Below, in pieces: positions 43,615 through 55,371 of a DNA stretch of 64,000 nucleotides. Source of the DNA: Streptomyces sp. YIM 121038 (lineage in GTDB: Bacteria; Actinomycetota; Actinomycetes; Streptomycetales; Streptomycetaceae); the NCBI RefSeq assembly GCF_006088715.1, contig NZ_CP030771.1, forward strand, positions 9,608,001 through 9,672,000, given 5' to 3'. The notes under the pieces are model-generated. The model saw only the letters and a list, made by a program, of their open reading frames with translations, was not told the DNA's origin and made no database searches. Every line of letters begins with the position of its first letter. Within the stretch, counting starts at the first letter, position 1. The position numbers were made by a program, and so were the translations under genes.

Positions 43615-44028
43615 CTAGCAGCTCATGGCCCAGGTGTGGGAGTCGCCGTTGTCGTTGGCCGCGCCGTTGTAGTTGACCTCCTGGCCCGGCGTGAGGCAGA
43701 TGGTCATGTGGCCGCCCTGGTGGGCCCGCGAGTACACCTGGACGTGGTCCTTGATGCCCGGGCCCGAGATGCCGTGGTTGGCCCAGGAGGAGTCCTCGTC
43801 GGCGATCCAGCTCTCCCACCAGCCGTCGTCACCGGACCAGTTGGCGCGCTGGCCCTTGTAGTCGGCGTGCTCCCAGGTGCAGAACTCGCCGCTGGGACAG
43901 TCGGCGGCACCGGCGGGCGTGGCCGCGACCAGGCCACCCGTCATCAGCAGGGCGGCGGCCGCGACGGCGGCGAACAGGCCGCGCTTGGCGGAGGTCTTGG
44001 GGGCGGAGGGGACGGGCTTCGTGCTCAT
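43615..44028 (-). CDS. Secreted peptidase-inhibitor-like protein (I36 type), copy 1
   Basis: 137 residues. A signal peptide (AKRGLFAAVAAAALLMTGGL, cleavage near PAGAA) precedes a crystallin-like I36 domain: CPSGEFCTWEHADYKGQ and VQVYSRAHQGGHMTICLTPG, with four Cys in all. I36 proteins of Streptomyces inhibit metalloproteases; whether this one does is unknown. It is the downstream member of a tandem pair. There is no clear ribosome binding site before ATG 44028. Confidence 0.75.
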   Translation of the reverse strand: MSTKPVPSAPKTSAKRGLFAAVAAAALLMTGGLVAATPAGAADCPSGEFCTWEHADYKGQRANWSGDDGWWESWIADEDSSWANHGISGPGIKDHVQVYSRAHQGGHMTICLTPGQEVNYNGAANDNGDSHTWAMSC

Positions 44029-44141
44029 GGGCGGGAGGGGCCTTTCTGTTCGCTTCGCTTGGACTTCTCGGGTGGTCGGGGTGGCTGCTCCGCGGGCTGC
44101 CGGGCGCGGGACGGGTGCGCCGACGGCCGCCGCCGGGCCGG

Positions 44142-44516
44142 TCAGGCCGCCTGGCAGCCCTCGTCCTTGTCGGACACGCCGTCGATCCGCGATCCCCAGG
44201 ACCAGTTGTCGCTGAAGTCGTACGGCCGGATCAGGCGGTAGTAGCAGTCGTGCCGCCCCCAGTCGATCGCGTACAGGTTCTGGTTGGCGTCCGAGCGGAA
44301 CGAGGCGGTCTTGTCGTGGTGGGAATCGGGCAGGTCCCGGTAGCCCGGGGGCTTGTAGCAGAAGCCCGTGCCGTGCTGGCCCGGCTGGGTCCAGAAGCAC
44401 ACTTCGCCGGGGCCGCGCTCGACGCCGGGCCCGGCCGCCGACGCGGGGGCCGTGGTGAGCGCGGGGGTGAGGGCGGTGACCAGGGCAGCGGCCGACAGGG
44501 CGAGTTTGCGGAGCAT
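44142..44516 (-). CDS. Secreted peptidase-inhibitor-like protein (I36 type), copy 2
   Basis: 124 residues. The signal peptide is MLRKLALSAAALVTALTPAL. The mature domain has VCFWTQPGQHGTGFCYKPPG and KTASFRSDANQNLYAIDW, a diverged I36 or crystallin-like fold related to the next gene (43615-44028). The two are 113 bp apart in the same direction. Start ATG 44516; GTG 44522 is also possible. Confidence 0.72.
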   Translation of the reverse strand: MLRKLALSAAALVTALTPALTTAPASAAGPGVERGPGEVCFWTQPGQHGTGFCYKPPGYRDLPDSHHDKTASFRSDANQNLYAIDWGRHDCYYRLIRPYDFSDNWSWGSRIDGVSDKDEGCQAA

Positions 44517-44773
44517 GGGCACCTTCGCGTCACTGGGGGATCCCTGCCCAAGGCTCGTGGGCGGGCACGGCCAGGCTGCCCCCGGCGCGAGGGCGGCATG
44601 CGGGAACTCACCCGAATGGTGGGCTTATGGGAGAGAAGAAGCCTTTCTGCGCGCGCGGAGCGTGATGCCTTGGCGAACGCCCCGGTCGGGATGGTGCGGC
44701 GCATGACCCTTCGGCCCAACTGGGTACGGTGTACGCTGATCCCTCCGGTCGAACCAACGTGCGAGGAGCGCTC

Positions 44774-47038
<2,265 letters not shown>

Positions 47039-47127
47039 GCCCGTGCCGTGGGGCGCTGACCCCACGCCCCACGGCACGCCCGCGATATTCGCTTGCCCTC
47101 GCGGCGACAGAGGACGACAGTCGCCCC

Positions 47128-47661
47128 GTGCGAAACATCGAGCTGTCGGACGGCGTGGTCACCCTGTCCCCCCTGACCCTGGAGGACGTCGACGCGCACC
47201 TGGCGGGCGAGGACGACCTCCTCGTGCGCTGGCTCAACGGCGAGCCCAGCACCCGGGCGAGCACGGAGGAGTACGTGCGCCACTGCCAGGACCAGTGGGC
47301 CGACAAGGGAACGCTGCGCGCCTTCGGCGTGCGCGCCGGTGACGACCTGACCCTCGCGGGCACCATCGACGTACGGCTCACCGTCCCGGGCCTCGCCCCC
47401 GGCGCGGCCAACATCGCCTACGGGCTCTACCCCGCCTGGCGGGGCCGGGGCCTCGCGACCCGCGCGGTCGACCTGGTCTGCCGCTACACGGCGACCGAGG
47501 GCGCGCGCGTCGGCGTGATCCGGGTCGACCCCGCCAACGCCGCGTCGGAGGCGGTGGCGCGGCGCGCGGGCTTCACGTACATGAAGCAGGTCCGGGAGAC
47601 GGACGGGACGTGCCACAACTGGTACGTCCGCGACCTCAAGGGCCTCGCCGCGCCACGGTAG
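47128..47661 (+). CDS. GNAT family N-acetyltransferase
   Basis: 177 residues of the RimJ/ribosomal-protein type: VTLSPLTLEDVDAHL at the N-terminus, then NIAYGLYPAWRGRGLATRAV with the acetyl-CoA loop (RGRGLA) and VDPANAASEAVARRAGF. It should acetylate an amine on a protein or small molecule. GTG 47128 is the start; the upstream region is GC-rich with no strong ribosome binding site. The stop is only 3 bp from the stop of the converging chaplin gene. Confidence 0.83.
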   Translation: MRNIELSDGVVTLSPLTLEDVDAHLAGEDDLLVRWLNGEPSTRASTEEYVRHCQDQWADKGTLRAFGVRAGDDLTLAGTIDVRLTVPGLAPGAANIAYGLYPAWRGRGLATRAVDLVCRYTATEGARVGVIRVDPANAASEAVARRAGFTYMKQVRETDGTCHNWYVRDLKGLAAPR

Positions 47662-47664
47662 GAG

Positions 47665-47904
47665 TCAGTGCCCGTCGGAGCAGGTGTTGCCCGTGGCGGG
47701 GTTCAGCACGCCCACGACGTTCACGGTGTTGCCGCAGAGGTTCACGGGGATGTCGACCGGCACTTGGACGAGGTTGCCGCTCAGGACGCCGGGCGAGTTC
47801 TCCACCGTGCCGTCGGCGTCGGCGTCGGCGGCGGCCGAGGTGGCGCCGCCGACCAGCGTCGTCACGGCGAGTGCGGCCGAGGCGAGAAGCACGCGAGTGC
47901 GCAT
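47665..47904 (-). CDS. Short chaplin
   Basis: 79 residues. The signal peptide ends near SAAADA. One chaplin domain follows: SGNLVQVPVDIPVNLCGNTV then NVVGVLNPATGNTCSDGH, with conserved Cys57 and Cys75 for the disulfide. Chaplins assemble into amyloid-like surface films that let aerial hyphae break the water surface. It has no LPxTG sorting signal, so it is a short, secreted form like ChpE-H. AGGAGG before ATG 47904 is excellent. Its presence argues for Streptomyces or a close relative. Confidence 0.93.
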   Translation of the reverse strand: MRTRVLLASAALAVTTLVGGATSAAADADADGTVENSPGVLSGNLVQVPVDIPVNLCGNTVNVVGVLNPATGNTCSDGH

Positions 47905-48246
47905 GGGTACCTCCTGGTGCGAAGGAATGGTTCCTCCCGAGCCTCGCCGCCGTGCGGTACGGGAGAAAGTCCTGGTAGCCCGATGGAATGAACAGCGACA
48001 ACCGGCCATTTCGGTCGGCCGAACGCGGCGTCCGGGTCCGGAGTGGATCGACGGTGACGGGGCGGACGCGAGACCGCGCGGCCCCGCAAGGCACTGTTTC
48101 CGGCCTTCGTCATCGAGGCGGGGGACATGCGCGACGAAGTTGGCCGAACCACACGTCATCGAAATCGCTGTAGAGGGCATGTAGTGGGGAGCGGAACGCC
48201 TCGGGGGACCGGCAGACCTGCACGCCCGTCCGAAACCGGAGACAGC
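47905..48246. other. 342-bp divergent promoter region, chaplin and P450
   Basis: No coding sequence is seen. GGAATGGTTCC (47924-47934) lies close upstream of the chaplin gene. No confident sigma-factor site can be named for either gene. Confidence 0.4.
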
Positions 48247-49473
48247 ATGACGCAAGCAGCTCCCTTTCCTCAGGACCGCACCTGTCCCTACCACCCGCCC
48301 GCCGGCTACCGCCCGCTGAGCGAACAGGGCCCGCTCAGCCGCATCACCCTCTACGACCACACCGAGGCCTGGGTCGTCACCGGGCACGCCGAGGCCCAGG
48401 CGCTGCTCACCGACGACCGGCTCTCCGCGAACCGGCAGAATCCCGCCTTCCCCTCCCTCGCCCCCCGCTTCGAGCTCTCGCGCCGGGTGCGGACCGCGCT
48501 CCTCGGCGTGGACGACCCCGAACACAACAGACAGCGCCGCATGCTCATACCGCCGTTCGGCGTGAAACGGGTGGCGGCGATGCGGCCCCGCATCCAGCAC
48601 CTCGTCGACCAGCTCCTCGACGCCATGCTCGAACAGGGCCCGCCCGTGGACCTGGTGTCCGCGTTCGCCCTTCCGGTGCCGTCCATGGTGATCTGCGAGC
48701 TCCTCGGCGTGCCGTACGCCGACCACGACTTCTTCGAAGAGGCCTCGCGCCGCCTGCTGCGCGGCAAGACGGCCGACGAGTCCGAGGAGGCGCGCCTGGA
48801 CCTCATGGACTACCTCGTGGGTCTGGTCGACCGGAAGAGCCGGGCCGCCGGGAGCCGCCCCACGGACACGGCGGCGCCCGCCGAAGGCCTGCTCGACGAC
48901 CTCGTCCGCGAACGGCTGCACACCGGCGAGGTCGACCGCGAGGAACTGGCGCGGATCGCGTTGATCCTGCTGGTCGCCGGGCACGAGACGACCGCCAACA
49001 TGATCTCGCTCGGCACCTTCACCCTCCTCGAACACCCGGAACAGCTCGACGCCCTGCGGGCGGAGCCGGAGCTGATCCGCGACGCGGTGGAGGAACTCCT
49101 GCGATTCCTGTCGATCGCCGACGCGCTCCAGCGGATCGCCACCGCCGACATCGAGGTGGCCGGGCAGACCATCCGCGCGGGCGAGGGCGTCTTCCTCGCC
49201 GCCTCGGCCATCAACCGCGACGCCGCCGTCTACCCCGAACCGGACGACCTCGACGTCCGCAGAAGCGCCCGCCACCACCTGGCCTTCGGCTTCGGCATCC
49301 ACCAGTGCCTCGGGCAGAACCTCGCCCGCCTGGAGCTGGAGATCGCCTTCACCTCCCTCCTCGCCCGGGTCCCCGGCCTGCGGCTCGCCGTCCCGCCGGA
49401 CGAGGTCCCGATCAAGCCCGGCGACACCATCCAGGGCCTCATCGAACTGCCTGTCAGCTGGGGGCGCGGCTGA
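48247..49473 (+). CDS. Cytochrome P450 (CYP105-like)
   Basis: 408 residues. The I-helix AGHETT is at 244-249, ExxR is present, and heme loop AFGFGIHQCLGQNLARLE has ligand Cys354. The N-terminal CPYHPPAGYRPLSEQGPLSR resembles CYP105/107-type Streptomyces enzymes. It acts in the cytosol as an electron-accepting monooxygenase. The stop TGA overlaps the ATG of a small ferredoxin, so electron delivery is provided in the same unit. The substrate is unknown. Confidence 0.93.
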   Translation: MTQAAPFPQDRTCPYHPPAGYRPLSEQGPLSRITLYDHTEAWVVTGHAEAQALLTDDRLSANRQNPAFPSLAPRFELSRRVRTALLGVDDPEHNRQRRMLIPPFGVKRVAAMRPRIQHLVDQLLDAMLEQGPPVDLVSAFALPVPSMVICELLGVPYADHDFFEEASRRLLRGKTADESEEARLDLMDYLVGLVDRKSRAAGSRPTDTAAPAEGLLDDLVRERLHTGEVDREELARIALILLVAGHETTANMISLGTFTLLEHPEQLDALRAEPELIRDAVEELLRFLSIADALQRIATADIEVAGQTIRAGEGVFLAASAINRDAAVYPEPDDLDVRRSARHHLAFGFGIHQCLGQNLARLELEIAFTSLLARVPGLRLAVPPDEVPIKPGDTIQGLIELPVSWGRG

Positions 49474-49667
49474 TGCGGATCACGATCGACACGGACCGCT
49501 GCATCGGCGCGGGCCAGTGCGTCCTGACCGCCCCCGGCGTCTTCACCCAGGACGACGACGGCTTCAGCGCACTGCTGCCCGAGAGCGCCGACGGAGCGGA
49601 CGACCCGATGCTGAAGGAGGCGGCACGCGCCTGCCCGGTGCAGGCCATCACCCTCAAGACCGAGTGA
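49473..49667 (+). CDS. [3Fe-4S] ferredoxin partner of the P450
   Basis: 64 residues. Only three cluster cysteines are present (Cys10, Cys16, Cys54 in RCIGAGQC...ARACPVQAI), which indicates a [3Fe-4S] cluster as in ferredoxins paired with CYP105 enzymes. The start overlaps the P450 stop (TGATG), so translation is coupled. It passes electrons from a ferredoxin reductase encoded elsewhere. Confidence 0.93.
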   Translation: MRITIDTDRCIGAGQCVLTAPGVFTQDDDGFSALLPESADGADDPMLKEAARACPVQAITLKTE

Positions 49668-51081
49668 CGCACACGGGCGGGGGTCAGCAGCGGCCCCCGC
49701 CCCCTCGCCCGGGACAGCGCCTGCCGGAGAACGGGGCAGGATTTCCGCCTCTAGCTGGCACTTCCTGGGAGTTCCCGAGGCAACACGGTGGGCGGTGCAG
49801 TGAGGTCGTGCCGCATCTCGCGGACGCCGAGGCGGATGTGCAGGGTCGTGGTGCGTCTGCCCGATGCCCGTCTGCCCCTCTCCCAGACCCGGCCCGGGCC
49901 GCTGGCCGGGGCCCGCGGCATCCACCTGCGCGGACTCGACCCCGGCCCGCAGTGCCCGCACCCCGGCTGGCGAGCCCTACACCGCCGTCGATACCGGCCC
50001 ACTCGTCGAGGTGGCGGCGGGCACCACCCGCCATCAGGTCGTCACCGTCACCCGGCTGCGCTGAGCTCCTTTCTCCCGGTCGGCCGGGCGGGGCCCGCGT
50101 CAGCGGAGTAGCCCGGGTGGTCGGGCTCCGCCCGGTCCAGCAGGAACTCTGGACGCTCGTGCCTTACCGGGTCGGTCAGCAGGGAGAAGAGCGAGTCCAT
50201 GTCGATACCGGCAGCTCGGTGTGCGCCACGGCGGGCCCGGTATCCGTCGAGGAGCTTCTCGAGGGCGGTCTCGCTCGCGTTGCGGCGGCGCGGGACGAGG
50301 GGCCGGTGGTGTCGCGGCCCGTCCACCTGGATCGTGACGTCGTCGTAGCGAGACAGTTGTTGGCGTAGGTGACCAGCCCGGTGGCCACCAGCCGTTGTTC
50401 GCGGCCCCTGCGGAACTCGGCGAGCCGGGCCTGGTCGGTGTACTTCGCCGCGGAGGTCCCGGGCAGGGTGCGCACACCCAGCTGGGGGCGAGGAGGTCGT
50501 CGGAGAGCCGGTGCAGTTCCCAGCCCGGAGCGTCACGTAAGTCGGCGAAGCCGCGCGGCGGAATCCCAGCTGGACCGTGCCCGACCACACCAGCACCACC
50601 CATGCGGAACGCGGCCAACTCCACGGCTACAGGCTGCCGTCCGGCTACGGCCTGCGCGCCCCCCGCGCCTTCACCTGGTTCCTGACCTCCCGCCTCCTGG
50701 AGCCCACCCTCCTCGCCGTCGGTGCACGCATCAAATGCTGACCACCCGCCCACACGCCATCCGCGTCGGTTCTGAGGAGCGGCTTGGCGGCCCCGCGAGG
50801 GGGCGGTGGATCGGGCTACCGTGTGAGGGACATGCGCTCATGACGGCTTTCGGACGCCCGCCGGAGAGGGACCCGTGGTTCGTCAAACGTTGGTTTTGCT
50901 CCCGGACGACATCGTCGCCGTGTGTGCGGCCTCCGGCTGTAGGCGGCGTGCCCATGTGTGGGGACCGCGGCGCAAAGCGGCCTTGTGGGCGTCCTCGCGG
51001 TGCTGGTTGCGTCGCAAGCCGCGGCACCCCCCCCGGCCCCGGATCGCGGGGCCCTCGACGGCATCGACGAAGGGCATACTC
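49668..51081. other. 1.4-kb gene-poor region with decayed coding fragments
   Basis: No intact gene is convincing. A minus-strand decayed gene is described separately (50060-50560). On the plus strand near 50600-50742 a short frame reads LPSGYGLRAPRAFTWFLTSR and LLEPTLLAVGARIKC before a stop, which looks like the 3' end of a lost gene. The rest shows mixed codon bias. Confidence 0.5.
50060..50560 (-). pseudogene. Decayed gene of unknown function
   Basis: Protein-like pieces occur in successive minus-strand frames: GFADLRDAPGWELHRLSDDL, then KYTDQARLAEFRRGREQRLV and ATGLVTYANNCL, then YDDVTIQVDGPRHHRP and ASETALEKLLDGYRARRGAH and DMDSLFSLLTDPVRHERPEF. At least two frameshifts break it. The joined product is not one I recognise. 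Confidence 0.4.
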
Positions 51082-52401
51082 ATGACGAAAGGAATGCATT
51101 CCACCACGCGCAGACGCGTCCTCGGGGCAGCGGTCGCGCTGTCCGCGGCGGCCTCTCTTCTCGGCGCGGCGTCCTCGTCCGCCGTGCCGCCGCGCGGTCA
51201 GGCGCCCCGTACGGAGATCGTCAGTACGACCGAGGACGGCACGCGGGGCAACAGCCACTCGTACAAGCCCCGCAGCAGCTACGACGGACGGTACGTCGCG
51301 TTCGAGACCATGGCGTCCAACCTGGTGCCCGGCGACACCAACGACACCACCGACGTGCTCGTCCGCGACCGCCGCACCGGCACCCTCACCCGTGTCGGCG
51401 TGGGCGACGACGGACGCCAGAGCAAGGAAAGCGTCGATCTCAGGGCGTTGAGCGGCGACGGCCGCGTCGTCGGTTTCGATTCCCGCGACCCGGCACTGGC
51501 TCCCGGGGAACGGCCACCCGCCATCAGCCACGCCTACGTCCGTGATCTGCGCAGCCGCCACACCGAGTTCGTCGCCATCGGCCCGGAGGGCAAGCTGTTC
51601 GAGTGGTCCCGTCTCGAAGCCCTCAGCGGGGACGGCCGGTACGCGGCCTTCTTCGGCTACGCCCGCATCCCCGGGCCGCCCTTCTACCTCGCCACGCTCT
51701 ACGTACGCGACCGCGAGCGCGGCCTCACGGACGTCATCAGCGAGGATCTGTACCCCGGGCCGCTGATGAGCGATGTCTCGATGAGTGCGGACGGCCGCCA
51801 CGTGGCCTTCAGGGTGTACGACCACGACCGGTACGGCGTGGCCAGCGCCGTGTACGTCCGCGACCGCCGCACGGGCCGCCTGCACCACATCAACCACACC
51901 CCGGGCGACCCGCAGCCGGTCAGTGACTGGTACTTCGAGCCGTCTCTGAGCGCGGACGGGCGCTTCATCGCGTACGTCACCAACCGCGATGGCCTGTCCG
52001 CCCCGAACCCTCACATGCTGTGGGAGATCTTCGTGCACGACCTGCGCACCGGACGCACCGTGCTCGCGAGCACGGCCCCCGACGGCGGACCGCTCAACAA
52101 GCCCGCCCGGTCGCCGCAGATCAGCCCCGAGGGCCGGTACGTGGGCTACACCACCCTCGCCTGCGCCACCGGTGAGCCGGACTGCAAGCAGGCGCTGTAC
52201 CTGCGCGACCTGCGACGTGACGGCCCCGAGGCCACCCGCCGCATCACCGTCGCCGTGGACGGCGGCTTCCCCTCGCATGGCGCGGGCGCCCCGGCCCCGG
52301 CACACGGCGGCTGCCTGGTGGCCTTCGCCTCGCCCTCCACGAACCTGATCCCCGACCATCCCGAACAGATCGACGACGTGTACATCCGGCACCTGTGCTG
52401 A
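51082..52401 (+). CDS. Secreted TolB/WD40-like beta-propeller protein
   Basis: 439 residues. A twin-Arg-like signal (STTRRRVLGAAVALSAAASL) is followed by PD40-type beta-propeller repeats, each with S.DGRYVAF and VLVRDRRTGTL elements, for example SYDGRYVAFETMASNL, SADGRHVAFRVYDHDR, SADGRFIAYVTNRDG and SPEGRYVGYT. There is no enzyme domain. The Arg-Arg-Arg before the hydrophobic stretch is compatible with Tat or Sec export. ATG 51082 is the start; GTG/ATG options upstream give no signal peptide. Confidence 0.8.
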   Translation: MTKGMHSTTRRRVLGAAVALSAAASLLGAASSSAVPPRGQAPRTEIVSTTEDGTRGNSHSYKPRSSYDGRYVAFETMASNLVPGDTNDTTDVLVRDRRTGTLTRVGVGDDGRQSKESVDLRALSGDGRVVGFDSRDPALAPGERPPAISHAYVRDLRSRHTEFVAIGPEGKLFEWSRLEALSGDGRYAAFFGYARIPGPPFYLATLYVRDRERGLTDVISEDLYPGPLMSDVSMSADGRHVAFRVYDHDRYGVASAVYVRDRRTGRLHHINHTPGDPQPVSDWYFEPSLSADGRFIAYVTNRDGLSAPNPHMLWEIFVHDLRTGRTVLASTAPDGGPLNKPARSPQISPEGRYVGYTTLACATGEPDCKQALYLRDLRRDGPEATRRITVAVDGGFPSHGAGAPAPAHGGCLVAFASPSTNLIPDHPEQIDDVYIRHLC

Positions 52402-52517
52402 GGCGTAGGAGCGCGAACCAGATTCGGACAGGGACATGCGGTCCCTTCGCCTCCACCACTCGAGGAAGATCCGTGTGACCCTGCCCTGATCACGTGGGTT
52501 TGCGTACGGGTTCTGAG

Positions 52518-54146
52518 CTTGGGATTTATCCTGCGGCGGTGACTCTCCGTGGTTTCGTGCCGACCTTGTGGTGGGCGGGGCGCTGGTAACGCTCGCCGGT
52601 GGCGAGGACCTTGCCCACGTCATGTCGGGTGGCGGACCGCCGGTTCCTCGAGCCAACTGGACGCCCTGGGCCAGGATGTGAAGGTTTCGGCGCACCGGCT
52701 GGTGAAGCGGCTGTCGGACGCAGGTTTCTGAACCCCCGGCGGACTCGGGCGGGTGTGAGCCGTTCCGGCGGGGCGGGCTTCTCCCATGGATGGCGGAGGT
52801 CCTTCACCAGCGGGCGGGCGAGGCGGAGTTGAGTGTGGGCGGCGAGGACGAGCCAGGTCCACCGGTCCGCGGCCTCGGGGCTGCGCAGCCGTGGGGCGGT
52901 CCAGCCGAGTGTCTGCTTCCAGAACCTGAACATGTGCTCCACATCGAATCTGCGCAGGAAGACCTGCCAGCAACGGTCGGTGTCGGCCGCGGTGGCGCCG
53001 GTCTTGGACCACCACAGCCACACCGGCTTGGGCTCGCCGCCGGAGGGCAGGTGCTCGACCTGGAGCCGGATCACCGTGCCCTCGATCAGGGGCAGCTCGG
53101 CGGTGTGGTCGATCCATGCGCATCGCCGGGTGAGGCGGGGGTGGAGCCGGTCCCAGGCCCGTGCGGTTGCCTTCCCGTAGAGGCGGGTGTCGGTGATGGT
53201 GATGGCTTGCTCGGTGCCCCAGGTTGCCGGGTCGCCGAAGACGAACTCGCCGCCGTGCTTGGGCGGGCGGCCGCCCAAGGGGTTGGCCTGGTGGAACTCC
53301 TTGCGGGAGGGTGCCGGACGGCGCATCACGCGGTCCGAACGGAGCCGGCCCAGGATCTCGACGGGCAGGCCGGCCAGCAGGTGGGCCAGGCGCGGGGCGT
53401 CGTATCCGGCATCGACCACGACCAATACGTCCGGGTCGCCCTCGCGCCATTGTCCCGCCGTGATGAGGCGCTCGACAACCTCGCGGATCTGTGTGGTGGT
53501 GACTGCCGCGACGTCGGCGCCGGGTCCGAGGCGGACCGCGTCCAGGACCGCCGTCCACGAGGTCCTCCCGGTCTCCAGCGCGGCGATGACGGAGTAAGGC
53601 CAGCCAGGGATCATCTGGTGCTTGTTGTCTCCGTAGCCGTAGGTGTGGCAAAAGCACCGGTCAGGAGCGGTGTCCGCGTCTGGACGCAGCCAGGGCGTGA
53701 CGTCGACGGCCAGGACCAGGCGGCCATCGGCCGCCTTCGGCAACGGTACCGAGACCAGGGCCCGCCGCAGCCGGTCCACATCAAGGCGCCCCTGGTTCAG
53801 CCCGGCGTACAACGCGCCATGCCCACGCTGGTGTTCCGGCGCGAGCGCCAGGCCGACCAGGGTCTTCACCGGCCCGTCGGCACACAGCATCGCGTCGGTG
53901 AGTTCGAACAAGGAGTCCGCCCGTGCGGTCAGGGACGCGTACAACTCCGCACGGAAGGCTGACAGCAGCCCGAACGGCTCCCGCGTGACATCGTGATGCA
54001 GCAGACTCACCTCTACGGCCTTCGCTTGATCCGGTGCCTCTGTGACGGAGCACAGAATCAGACGAAGGCCGCCCCGCTGAACGGCCCTTATCACTACGAG
54101 TGATCAAGTTCGAGGCGCAATTCGACCAGCGAGGATAAATCCCAAG
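52518..54146. mobile_element. Insertion sequence A (IS701-like, 1629 bp)
   Basis: The terminal inverted repeats CTTGGGATTTATCCT (52518-52532) and AGGATAAATCCCAAG (54132-54146) are perfect over 15 bp. A 5-bp direct repeat CTGAG flanks it (52513-52517 and, allowing for the second IS, 54147-54151). One transposase gene lies inside on the minus strand. The element looks intact and recent. Confidence 0.88.
52526..54094 (-). CDS. Transposase of insertion sequence A
   Basis: A 522-residue DDE transposase. Candidate catalytic residues lie in VLAVDVTPWL (first Asp), VLVVVDAGYDAP (second Asp) and RFDVEHMFRFWKQTLGW (Glu). The C-terminus is basic (PGRPVGSRNRR). The general type is IS701-like, though it may belong to a separate putative transposase family common in Streptomyces. 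The reading frame is unbroken between the inverted repeats. The gene's stop lies within the left inverted repeat. Confidence 0.85.
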   Translation of the reverse strand: MIRAVQRGGLRLILCSVTEAPDQAKAVEVSLLHHDVTREPFGLLSAFRAELYASLTARADSLFELTDAMLCADGPVKTLVGLALAPEHQRGHGALYAGLNQGRLDVDRLRRALVSVPLPKAADGRLVLAVDVTPWLRPDADTAPDRCFCHTYGYGDNKHQMIPGWPYSVIAALETGRTSWTAVLDAVRLGPGADVAAVTTTQIREVVERLITAGQWREGDPDVLVVVDAGYDAPRLAHLLAGLPVEILGRLRSDRVMRRPAPSRKEFHQANPLGGRPPKHGGEFVFGDPATWGTEQAITITDTRLYGKATARAWDRLHPRLTRRCAWIDHTAELPLIEGTVIRLQVEHLPSGGEPKPVWLWWSKTGATAADTDRCWQVFLRRFDVEHMFRFWKQTLGWTAPRLRSPEAADRWTWLVLAAHTQLRLARPLVKDLRHPWEKPAPPERLTPARVRRGFRNLRPTAASPAGAPKPSHPGPGRPVGSRNRRSATRHDVGKVLATGERYQRPAHHKVGTKPRRVTAAG

Positions 54147-54150
54147 CTGA

Positions 54151-55273
54151 GAGGTCGTTTTCCTCTTTAGCGCGGTGATATCAGATGGTTTGCGCAGGGT
54201 GGTGGTGTGGTGCTGGTGTCGCTGGCAGGCTGATTGCGCATGCTGGGACGGATGGTGTGGCGCATGGGGCGGGAGTCAGCATGCGCCTGTCTCATCCCAG
54301 GACACCCTGGTCCGTCCCGTGCTTCAGCACGGTAGGACGCGCGCCTGGGCGCACGCCCATCGGCAGCGGTATGCCCAGGTCATGACGGAACGTCGCGCGT
54401 ACCCGAGCGATCTGTCCGATGCCCGCTGGGAGTTGATCGAGCCGGTGCTGTCCGCCTGGCGATACGAGCGCCACGGCCGGGCCCTGGGCTTTGGCCGGCC
54501 CGCCCAGCACGACCTGCGCGAGATCATGAACGCAATCCTGTACGTCGACCGCACCGGCTGTCAGTGGGCCTATCTACCGCACGATTTCCCGCCCCATCAG
54601 ACGGTCTACGGCTACTTCGCCAAATGGCAGAAGGACGGCATCTTCGCCCAGCTCAACGGCCTGCTCCGGGACCTGGTCCGACAGCAGGAAGGGCGGAACG
54701 CGGAGCCGTCGGCCTGCGTGATCGACGCGCAGAGCGTCAAGACCTCCACCAGCGTCCCCGCCCGCAGCCAGGGCATCGACGCGGGCAAGAAGATCGTGGG
54801 AGGCAAGCGCAGCATCCTCATCGACACCCTCGGCCTGCTGCTGGCCGTGCTGGTCACCGCGGCCCGCGTCCAGGACTCCACCGCCGACCGCGAGCTCCTC
54901 GACCAGGCCGCCACCAACCACCCCACCCTGCGCAAGGTCTGGGTCGACGGCGGCTACCGCAAGCATTTCATCGAGCACGCCGCCACCCTCGGCGTCGACC
55001 TCGAAATCGTCCAACGCGCCCCCGGGACCAGGGGGTTCACCCCGATCCCGAAAAGGTGGGCGGTCGAGCGGATGTACGGCTGGCTGATGCTGCACCGCCG
55101 CCTGGCCCGCGACTACGAGACCCTCCCGGCCCGTTCGGAAGCCATGATTCACCTGGCCATGACCGACCTCATGGCCCGCCGCCTCCCCGGTGAGAGCACC
55201 GTCTCCTGGCGCGACCCGAGATCACCAAACCAAATCTGCAGCACGGGATAAAACGCCGGGAGAGAGCGACCTC
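54151..55273. mobile_element. Insertion sequence B (IS5 family, IS427-like, 1123 bp)
   Basis: Imperfect terminal repeats start GAGGTCG at the left (54151) and end CGACCTC at the right (55267-55273). The target duplication TGA occurs at 54148-54150 and 55274-55276; TNA targets are typical of IS427-type IS5 elements. It sits directly in the right flank of insertion sequence A. Confidence 0.82.
54382..55251 (+). CDS. IS5 family transposase of insertion sequence B
   Basis: 289 residues. It begins MTERRAYPSDLSDARWELIE, the usual N-terminal IS5 domain. The DDE residues are in CVIDAQSVKTS, WVDGGYRKHF and VERMYGWLMLHRRLARDYE. The frame is single, without the programmed frameshift used by many IS427 members. 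In-frame codons before ATG 54382 back to 54175 do not look coding. Confidence 0.9.
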   Translation: MTERRAYPSDLSDARWELIEPVLSAWRYERHGRALGFGRPAQHDLREIMNAILYVDRTGCQWAYLPHDFPPHQTVYGYFAKWQKDGIFAQLNGLLRDLVRQQEGRNAEPSACVIDAQSVKTSTSVPARSQGIDAGKKIVGGKRSILIDTLGLLLAVLVTAARVQDSTADRELLDQAATNHPTLRKVWVDGGYRKHFIEHAATLGVDLEIVQRAPGTRGFTPIPKRWAVERMYGWLMLHRRLARDYETLPARSEAMIHLAMTDLMARRLPGESTVSWRDPRSPNQICSTG

Positions 55274-55371
55274 TGAGTACGGGCTTCGCTGCCGCACGAG
55301 CCGAGCAGCAGGCGGCTGCCAAAAGCGGTGGGGACTCATGGGCGGGCGCCGGCAAGTGGCTCATCACGTTC

